A DNA stretch of 30,632 nucleotides. It comes from Acetofilamentum sp. (GTDB lineage: Bacteria > Bacteroidota > Bacteroidia > Bacteroidales > JAFGUD01). Below the pieces are notes generated by a model, which worked only from the letters and a program-made list of their open reading frames with translations, was not told the origin of the DNA and searched no databases. Shown here in pieces: positions 24,894 to 30,632 of the stretch. A program made the position numbers and the translations under genes. Where the stretch lies: assembly GCA_020722645.1 (NCBI GenBank), contig DYKL01000002.1, positions 11,913 to 42,544 on the forward strand, given 5' to 3'. Each line of letters starts with the position of its first letter. Within the stretch, counting starts at the first letter, position 1.

Positions 24894-25556
24894 TTATTTT
24901 AACAAAAATCTTGTGTTTTGTTTATCCCAAATAAGAGTCAGGTTTTCGTTTTTGATATTTTTAACAAAATTGCAGGCAATTTCTTTCTCTTCTTTACTAA
25001 CTTCCATAAATTCACCATCACATTGCATTTTTAGAATGTCATAAAAAATCGTAAGTTTAATTGATGACCCGAACTGGGGTAAATCGTAATAGATAGAAAA
25101 AGGAGGAAATTCAAAATAAGGCAATTCATAATCATCTGACATAAAATTTCTGTAAGTTATTTCGGGAAGTACTTCATTCGTTACAAATACCCATTCATTG
25201 TTTTTGTATTCTAAAAATTTAATATCGGAGTCAGCAAAACCATCGTAGAAATGATATGAAATGCCAATTAATCCACTTCCGTCGGTTTTTCTGAAAAGAA
25301 CTGTTTTTACAGTGGTTCTGCCACCACCGGTACCTTCATCGTTAATTTCGATGTAACCGTTTTTAATATCAACAAGAATTTCAATTTCATATTCTGCACA
25401 TGAATTTGTGTACCATTTGTTGTCTTTATAAAAAATTTCATAATAATGAATTAAACTATCAGGTAATAATCTGTAATAGTCAATAATAGAAAGATTTTGA
25501 GAAAAGCTGAAAATACAAATTATTAAAATAAACGAGGATAATATTATTTTTTTCAT
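24894..25556 (-). CDS. Secreted protein of unknown function
   Basis: This 220-residue protein has a clear signal peptide (MKKIILSSFILIICIFSFSQ, residues 1-20) with no lipobox cysteine, so it is probably periplasmic or outer-membrane associated. The mature part is rich in acidic and aromatic residues, with predicted beta segments (AEYEIEILVDIKNGYIEIND, GLIGISYHFYDGFADSD, IKLTIFYDILKM). I do not recognise a family, and there is no T9SS sorting domain. Its ATG overlaps the stop of the upstream glycosyltransferase by 4 bp (ATGA), indicating coupled translation. That pairing suggests a link to the surface-glycan genes, but this is only inference. Confidence 0.75.
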   Translation of the reverse strand: MKKIILSSFILIICIFSFSQNLSIIDYYRLLPDSLIHYYEIFYKDNKWYTNSCAEYEIEILVDIKNGYIEINDEGTGGGRTTVKTVLFRKTDGSGLIGISYHFYDGFADSDIKFLEYKNNEWVFVTNEVLPEITYRNFMSDDYELPYFEFPPFSIYYDLPQFGSSIKLTIFYDILKMQCDGEFMEVSKEEKEIACNFVKNIKNENLTLIWDKQNTRFLLK

Positions 25557-26818
25557 AATTTTTGGTTTAAAATTTTTTTATATATTTCGATAAATTTTTG
25601 ACTAATATTATTGTAAGAATAATTATTTAAAGCATATTTCCGGCAAGTATCCGAAATTATTTCATAATCAGTTGATTTTAGAATAAATTCTATACCATTT
25701 GCTAAGTCCACTTCTGATTTTAATTCTGCCAGATAACCTGTTTTTTTGTGTATTATCATTTCAGAAATACCTGCAACATTAAAACCAACAACAGGAATCC
25801 CGCAGGAATGAGCTTCAACAATAGTATTTGGCAAATTATCCTGTAAAGACGGGATTACATAAACATCAGCACAATTATATATATTAACGATTTGTTCTTC
25901 AGAATTTGTATAGTTAATATTAATAAAATCAAAAGGTAAAGCCGAATTTATTTCATCATTACTTTTGCCGAACAATAAAATCAGTAATTCATTTTTTTTG
26001 AATTTTTTTGTAAGAATATCAAGTGCATCAATAAGGTATTTTAAACCTTTTCTTTCATCTTTTAAATTCATTGCACCGAACAAAATTACTTTTTTTTCAG
26101 CTGATATATTAAATTTTTGTCGAGTTAAGGTTTTATTTTTTTTGTTGTAGAAGTCTGTGTTTATAGGGTTATTAATGTGAATGACGTTTTTTGATTTGAG
26201 TAAATATGAAGATTTTGCTTCGTTTTTAAGCCAGTTGCTACAAGTGATAAAATTAATATTTGAATTTAAAAACAAATTAAGCTTATGATTGAAAATTTTA
26301 GTTGATAAGTCATTGTTATTTTGATTTTTCAGATAAAAGCAATTTTGGCATTTTGTTTTATAATTTATACAATCAAAAGAATAATGGCAACCTCCAGTAA
26401 AAGCCCACATATCGTGCAATGTCCAGACAATAGGTTTGTTAAGAGATAAAAGGTTTTTGAGGCTTTTAACAGAAAGAAATCCAAAGTTAATCCAATGTAA
26501 ATGAATTATATCTGCTTCCCTAATTAATTTATTTTTTGAAATATTTTCACCAACATTAGCAATTGAGAAAGCGAATCTGTATTTTTGATAAGAAATTTTT
26601 AAACTGACAACAAGTCTCTCAAATGAGAATTTAAAAAAATTGGAAATTTTTTTTATTTTATTGTTTGAAGTAGAAAAAATATCTTTTTCATTTGTTTTTT
26701 TTTCCTGAACTAAATATTTAGCATCAATTTCATTTGCTTTTAGTGCTTCAAAAAGTCGATAAGCTGCAATTGCAGCACCACCGGATTTGTCATACTTATT
26801 TACAATAACTACTTTCAA
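25553..26818 (-). CDS. Glycosyltransferase, GT4 family
   Basis: This 421-residue GT-B fold glycosyltransferase probably adds a sugar from a nucleotide donor to a lipid-linked or surface polysaccharide at the cytoplasmic face of the membrane. The N-terminal domain begins VVIVNKYDKSGGAAIAAYRLF, with the IIHLHWINFG and IVWTLHDMWAFTGGCHYSFDC segments characteristic of WcaC-like capsule enzymes. A cysteine cluster (C-x-x-Y-x-x-C-x-x-C) follows. The donor domain carries NVIHINNPINTDFY, VILFGAMNLKDERKGL, and the EX7E-type region PNTIVEAHSCGIPVVGFNVAG. Donor and acceptor cannot be read from the sequence. It overlaps the secreted-protein gene and is divergent from the broken methyltransferase. Confidence 0.88.
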   Translation of the reverse strand: MKVVIVNKYDKSGGAAIAAYRLFEALKANEIDAKYLVQEKKTNEKDIFSTSNNKIKKISNFFKFSFERLVVSLKISYQKYRFAFSIANVGENISKNKLIREADIIHLHWINFGFLSVKSLKNLLSLNKPIVWTLHDMWAFTGGCHYSFDCINYKTKCQNCFYLKNQNNNDLSTKIFNHKLNLFLNSNINFITCSNWLKNEAKSSYLLKSKNVIHINNPINTDFYNKKNKTLTRQKFNISAEKKVILFGAMNLKDERKGLKYLIDALDILTKKFKKNELLILLFGKSNDEINSALPFDFININYTNSEEQIVNIYNCADVYVIPSLQDNLPNTIVEAHSCGIPVVGFNVAGISEMIIHKKTGYLAELKSEVDLANGIEFILKSTDYEIISDTCRKYALNNYSYNNISQKFIEIYKKILNQKL

Positions 26819-26829
26819 TTTTTTTAGTG

Positions 26830-26837
26830 CAAATTTA
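26830..26837 (-). promoter_or_regulatory. Candidate -7 box for the GT4 gene
   Basis: The minus-strand octamer TAAATTTG lies 11 bp before the glycosyltransferase start, so the leader would be very short. A plus-strand TAATTTTG at 26850-26857 could serve the divergent methyltransferase gene. Both match TAnnTTTG but lack a good -33 TTG, and the DNA is very AT-rich. Confidence 0.25.
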
Positions 26838-26885
26838 TTATAATTTGTTTAATTTTGTGAACTTAAATCTTATGAAAAAAAATTT

Positions 26886-27790
26886 ATGAATTCTCCTCTA
26901 TGTAATAGTCAAAATGTTAATCAGATAGACAAAATAATGTCAAAAGATTTGATTTACCTTTACAAAAACTCACAAAAACAGATTTTTCGGAGCTTATAAA
27001 CAAAGATATTGGCTATTTTGAATGTGAAAATTGTAAACTGAAATTTTACAAACCCTCTGTTGTTGGAAATGAAAAATTTTATAATTCATTACAACCTTTC
27101 GAATGGTATTATTTAGAATATTAAAATGAATATAAAATAGCTGCAAGTTATATTAATGAAAATGATAAGGTTTTAGAGGTTGGAAGCGGAAAAGGAGCAT
27201 TTACAAAATATCTTAAAAAATGTGATTATACCGGACTTGATTTTAGTGAAAATGCTATAAAAAAGGCAGCGAAAAACTCAATAAATATTCAGAATCATTC
27301 AATACAGGAATTTTGTGTCAATAATTTCGAAAAATTTGATGTTGTCTGTAATTTTCAGGTACTTGAACATGTTGCCAATCCCGAAAAATTTATTGAAAAT
27401 AGTTTAAAAGTTTTAAAAAAAGGTGGTAAAATGATTATTGCTGTACCAAGTGAAGATTCTTTTATTAGCCAAACAAGTAATTCTATTTTGAATATGCCTC
27501 CTCATCATGTAACCAGATGGACAGATAAAACTTTAAATAATATAGCACAACAATTTAATTTAGAGCTAATTATTCTTCACCATGAAAAGTTGCAACCAAA
27601 TCATTACTCTTGGTATGTATCAAACAAATTTCAGAATAAATTTTTGAAAAGTAAATTAATTGATACAACATTCAAACGAAAAATTATTTCAAAATTAAGC
27701 GGAGTATATGCATTATTTTTTTCCAAATCTGCAAAATCAATTAAAAATGAAATTGGACATACTGTTTTAGCAGTATATGAAAAAAAATAA
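26886..27790 (+). pseudogene. Broken SAM-dependent methyltransferase gene
   Basis: Three-frame reading joins a class I methyltransferase of the kind found in polysaccharide clusters (Methyltransf_23-like). It starts at the ATG at 26886 with NSPLCNSQNVNQIDKIMSKD. A frameshift near 26970-26979, most simply the loss of one base in an A-rich run, moves the frame. It continues as TDFSELINKDIGYFECENCKL and FEWYYLE, then hits an in-frame TAA at 27122-27124. Beyond it the frame is open to 27790 with SAM motif I VLEVGSGKGAF, YTGLDFSENAIKKA, NFQVLEHVANP and GGKMIIAVPSED. The N-terminal CxxC and ECENC cysteines look like the family's zinc-type module. An ATG at 27431 could still make 119 C-terminal residues lacking SAM motif I, surely inactive. 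Confidence 0.87.
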
Positions 27791-29005
27791 TTAACTTAGG
27801 TATTTATTTATCTCTTTAACAAGAACTTCTGCGCGTTTGTCATAGTTATGTTCTGTTAATGTTCTTTTTTGACCGGCTTTTGCAATTTCTTGAAGCTTAT
27901 TTTCATTGTTTAACAACCATATAATTTTTTCTTTTGCTTCTTTATAGGAATTAAATATAACAACTTCTTCGTCTGGTTTAAAAATATCTTTTATATTTTT
28001 TTTATTTTCAAGCAAAAGACATGTACCACTACCGGTACTTTCAAACATTCGCATTGTAGCAGCATAGTCTTCGTTGATGTCACCTTGTATATCAATTGTT
28101 AATTTAGATTTTGCCAATTCTTTGTACATATCAATTCCAAAAAGTTTGCCATTGTTAGCATTTTTAAGAGCTTTGGAAATTTTTAAAAGTTTTGGAAATG
28201 AGTTCAAATTATCTATTTTTTTATATTTGATTGAATTTTTAAACAAATTATTCAATTTTGTATAATTTAAAAATTGTTTTATCAAGTATAAAGAATATTG
28301 TTTAATGATATTGGAATATTTCGTTTGCGATAAATTACCGAAAAATGTAAAATTAATATTGGGGTCAGCCGCCAAATCTTCAAGAAAAAATTTTCGTTTG
28401 ATATGAAAATTATTTCGTGGGATTATACTTCCGATAAAAATCATATCTCTTATTTTTTTATCAGTTGATATTTGAGGAATAATAGTAGGTTCAAAAGCGT
28501 GATACAATAAAAGAGCATTTATTCCCATTTTTCTAAATTGTTGTTCAAACAAAGGAGAACAAGTAGTTACAAAATCAAAAATCATTAAATTTTTTAGGTT
28601 TTTTTCAGTATATGGTGAACAGCAATTACCAATTAATAGTTTTATATTCGGTAATTTTGATTTTAGACCATTTATAAATTCTGCATCAAACGAAAAACTA
28701 TCTTGAAACCAAATTATATCGGGTTTTATTTTTGATAATTGAGCTTCAAGAATATCTAATGAACCACCTTTAACATTATTCTCCAATGCCCACTGTTTCT
28801 GAATTGATATAGCATTAAAAACTATTTCGTATGCCTCTACACCCAATTTTATAAATGCTTTTGCATAAAAATCAGCCCAACCAGGGTATTGTTGCATTAA
28901 ATGTTCATATTGTTCGGTGTACGATTTAGTTGTAATTTCAGGGTATTTATCGTAATAATATTCGTAATATATTTTATAAAGATTGCTAATTTTTAATATT
29001 TTCAT
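27791..29005 (-). CDS. CgeB/YkvP-like glycosyltransferase
   Basis: This 404-residue protein looks like the CgeB/YkvP group of GT-B glycosyltransferases. The C-terminal domain shows the typical pattern FGIDMYKELAKSKLTIDIQGDINEDYAATMRMFESTGSGTCLLLE, followed by FKPDEEVVIFNSYKEAKEKI and a helix ending in LVKEINKYL. The N-terminal half has a Rossmann-like IKPDIIWFQDSFSFDAEF stretch and KLLIGNCCSPY. It is probably a cytoplasmic enzyme of surface-polysaccharide synthesis; donor and acceptor are unknown. Its stop codon directly abuts the stop of the convergent methyltransferase pseudogene with no spacer. A MITE sits 42 bp upstream of its start and may affect its expression. Confidence 0.8.
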   Translation of the reverse strand: MKILKISNLYKIYYEYYYDKYPEITTKSYTEQYEHLMQQYPGWADFYAKAFIKLGVEAYEIVFNAISIQKQWALENNVKGGSLDILEAQLSKIKPDIIWFQDSFSFDAEFINGLKSKLPNIKLLIGNCCSPYTEKNLKNLMIFDFVTTCSPLFEQQFRKMGINALLLYHAFEPTIIPQISTDKKIRDMIFIGSIIPRNNFHIKRKFFLEDLAADPNINFTFFGNLSQTKYSNIIKQYSLYLIKQFLNYTKLNNLFKNSIKYKKIDNLNSFPKLLKISKALKNANNGKLFGIDMYKELAKSKLTIDIQGDINEDYAATMRMFESTGSGTCLLLENKKNIKDIFKPDEEVVIFNSYKEAKEKIIWLLNNENKLQEIAKAGQKRTLTEHNYDKRAEVLVKEINKYLS

Positions 29006-29037
29006 AAAAAAAAGTTTATTAAATGATATTGTTTTGT

Positions 29038-29169
29038 GATTATATTACAATGTCGTTTAGTTAGGGTTCTAAATTTTCAGTGTGGACACCGAAAACAGCG
29101 GATAAACGCTTTTTGATTGTGTCCTCACCTACCAATATTTTCTTAACTAAACGACATTGGATTATATTA
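29038..29169. mobile_element. 112-bp MITE with 16-bp terminal inverted repeats and 10-bp target duplication
   Basis: The element covers 29048-29159. Its ends are a perfect inverted repeat: CAATGTCGTTTAGTTA (29048-29063) against its complement at 29144-29159. It is flanked exactly on both sides by GATTATATTA (29038-29047 and 29160-29169), a 10-bp target-site duplication. The 80-bp interior has no coding capacity but carries nested inverted repeats: GTGtGGACAC (29080-29089) with GTGTCCtCAC (29119-29128), and AGCG/CGCT flanked by A4/T4 (29092-29114). The whole element can therefore fold back on itself. Duplications of about 9-13 bp are typical of IS4-type transposases, so a related full-length element elsewhere in the genome is the likely driver; that assignment is inference. 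Confidence 0.88.
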
Positions 29170-29213
29170 TCTAATTCTTAATAAAATTTGTTTGATTTTG
29201 GCTGTAAAAATGT

Positions 29214-30551
29214 TTAAAATTTAAATATTTCAGGATAAAATTGTATATAATCTTGCCATAAATAAGTATTAAAATTACTATTATGCCATAAAAAAACAAA
29301 CTGACCGTTATATTTTTTTGTTGAATTTATAAGATTTTTTAAATTTTCATAAAAATCAATTGGTTTTGGTAATTTATTTTTACTTGAATTTTCCATAAAA
29401 ATTAAAGGTCTTTCGGTAAGATTTAATTTTTTTTTATTTTTAATGTCAAAAACAGGATATTCAAAACAAACACCGGCTCTAAAACCACTGCCATAACTAA
29501 AACCGATGGTTGAATCAAATTTTAAATTGTTTTGCTCCCAAATTTGCCAAGTCAAAGGATTTTGGTGTCTTAAAAAGTGCTGACGACCACCTTTAACATC
29601 TATTCCAAATTGTTTAAATCGTTGAATTTCATTTTTTAGCATTTGGCTGTTATTATAACTGTAATAACTTCCATGAATCCCAATTATATGACCTCTATTT
29701 CTGATATTTTTTAATGCTTTATGCACTTTTGGAGATAAAAATTCGTAAGTATTTTTAGAGTCAGTCCTTTTACCTGCGATAAAATAAAATTCAGATTTAA
29801 CATTATTTTTTTCTGAAACGTCCATTAGATAGTCAAAATTATCGTATGGGTCATTAGCTTTTTTAAATTTTTTCAGACTATATTCTTTTAATGTTTTTAA
29901 AAATAGTCTAAAATTACGGCGTTTTATAATGTCGCCACCGGCAATTTTAAGTGCTTTTAGCGGGCTGTCATAGCGTTCAAAAAAATCAATATCATGTGTT
30001 GGGATAATGCTATATTTGTATTCTTTAAAGGGTTGATTGTATCCGATTTTTAATAAAAGTTTTTTTAATAATTCCAAATATTCATTTACAACAGGGCGGT
30101 GATAAAAATTTTGTTTATACGATAATGATAATTCATTTGGAAATCTGTCAAATTTATCTTTTTGCATTATTACAGACTCTTCCCAAAGTGTAAGCATGTA
30201 AAAACTTGAGGCAAAAATATCTATTCCACATATTATTTCATCGTTTTTTATTTGTAAAAAATCATTACCATAAATAATAGGCATATTTTTTTCAGATAAA
30301 AATTCGTAATTTGCAAATTGAATTTTATTGGGTATATTTTTAATATCCAAATATGTTGAATCAGAATTTAATTTACTCCAGAAAAAGTCTTTTATAATTA
30401 TTTTTTTGTTATTTTCGAGCCGAATTTCGTAATCTTGCTCATTATAAAATTCTATTGTAATTTCTATACCTAGAAAATAATTTAGTAAAGTTTCTATAAT
30501 ATATTTTCTTTCAAATATAAAGTTGTTTGGTATTAGTACTTTGGTTTTCAT
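29214..30551 (-). CDS. Polysaccharide-deacetylase-like (CE4 superfamily) protein
   Basis: This 445-residue protein has an N-terminal domain (about 1-170, with NMPIIYGNDF and IDIFASSFYMLTLWEE) seen in Bacteroidota deacetylase-like proteins, then a CE4/NodB-like barrel. Visible catalytic motifs are PTHDIDFF (His186, Asp187, Asp189), GHIIGIHGSYYS (His288, His293), GGRQHFLRH, a DSTIGF stretch, and FLWHNSNF near the C-terminus. In the classical NodB motif HxxxH the second metal histidine follows His293 by four residues; here that position is tyrosine, so metal binding must differ or be lost. It probably edits or binds a surface glycan. No signal peptide is seen, suggesting a cytoplasmic role. It lies upstream of the CgeB-like gene with the MITE between. 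Confidence 0.83.
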   Translation of the reverse strand: MKTKVLIPNNFIFERKYIIETLLNYFLGIEITIEFYNEQDYEIRLENNKKIIIKDFFWSKLNSDSTYLDIKNIPNKIQFANYEFLSEKNMPIIYGNDFLQIKNDEIICGIDIFASSFYMLTLWEESVIMQKDKFDRFPNELSLSYKQNFYHRPVVNEYLELLKKLLLKIGYNQPFKEYKYSIIPTHDIDFFERYDSPLKALKIAGGDIIKRRNFRLFLKTLKEYSLKKFKKANDPYDNFDYLMDVSEKNNVKSEFYFIAGKRTDSKNTYEFLSPKVHKALKNIRNRGHIIGIHGSYYSYNNSQMLKNEIQRFKQFGIDVKGGRQHFLRHQNPLTWQIWEQNNLKFDSTIGFSYGSGFRAGVCFEYPVFDIKNKKKLNLTERPLIFMENSSKNKLPKPIDFYENLKNLINSTKKYNGQFVFLWHNSNFNTYLWQDYIQFYPEIFKF

Positions 30552-30565
30552 CTTATTTAAAATTG

Positions 30566-30573
30566 CAAAAATA
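30566..30573 (-). promoter_or_regulatory. Candidate -7 box for the deacetylase-like gene
   Basis: The minus-strand sequence TATTTTTGCAA contains TATTTTTG, a match to TAnnTTTG, about 14 bp before the start codon at 30551. A -33 TTG at proper spacing is not clear, and the leader would be short. The remaining sequence to the window end shows no gene. Confidence 0.3.
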
Positions 30574-30632
30574 CATATTTGAGTCCGGTATAAAAACTCC
30601 CTCTTTTTTTAAGCTCGTATAAATGCGATATT

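Noticed and set aside
27431..27790. Stand-alone 119-residue gene
   Set aside because: Its reading frame continues upstream through the SAM-binding motif of a methyltransferase, so it is the 3' remainder of the broken gene, not a separate gene.

Overview
The window looks like a chromosomal segment of a Bacteroidota bacterium, most likely an anaerobic Bacteroidales-type lineage. The reasons are an AT-rich composition, type IX secretion (T9SS) and gliding genes (sprA, porW/sprE, gldH), a secreted protein with a T9SS C-terminal sorting signal, TAnnTTTG-type promoter boxes, starts without obvious Shine-Dalgarno sequences, and a 55-residue 2[4Fe-4S] ferredoxin of the type common in strict anaerobes. 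No rRNA, tRNA, CRISPR array or prophage is visible.

Layout. 1-301 holds two copies of a 55-bp intergenic repeat and no gene. 302-1622 (minus) is pdxJ (vitamin B6) overlapping a YigZ/IMPACT-family gene. 1691-5601 (minus) is a tight accA-dnaB-outer-membrane-protein unit ending in a clear terminator. 5734-6771 (plus) is a T9SS-exported thioredoxin-fold protein; it converges on the ferredoxin gene (6802-6969, minus) across a shared bidirectional terminator. 7053-14540 (minus) is the very large sprA, the outer-membrane translocon of the T9SS, preceded by ruvA and pepE (14701-16018, minus). From a divergent control region, an uncharacterised lipoprotein gene and hflX run on the plus strand (16256-18640). 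hflX overlaps tail to tail with porW, the last gene of a five-gene minus-strand operon holB-ricT-gldH-trmB-porW (24776 to 18630).

24894-30551 is an accessory, surface-glycan-like region. It holds a small secreted protein of unknown function overlapping a GT4 glycosyltransferase, a methyltransferase gene broken by a frameshift and a stop codon, a CgeB-like glycosyltransferase, and a polysaccharide-deacetylase-like protein. Between the last two lies a 112-bp inverted-repeat element with 16-bp perfect ends and an exact 10-bp target duplication, a textbook miniature transposable element (MITE).

How the genes fit together: sprA, porW and gldH are parts of T9SS and gliding machinery, and the 5734 protein is a predicted cargo of that machine. 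The glycan-region enzymes could build a surface polysaccharide, possibly related to the A-LPS that anchors T9SS cargo in some Bacteroidota, but that link is inference. The rest is housekeeping (replication, DNA repair, fatty-acid, cofactor and tRNA modification). I see no wholly new multi-gene system. The MITE, the decayed methyltransferase and several uncharacterised envelope proteins are the points most worth following up.
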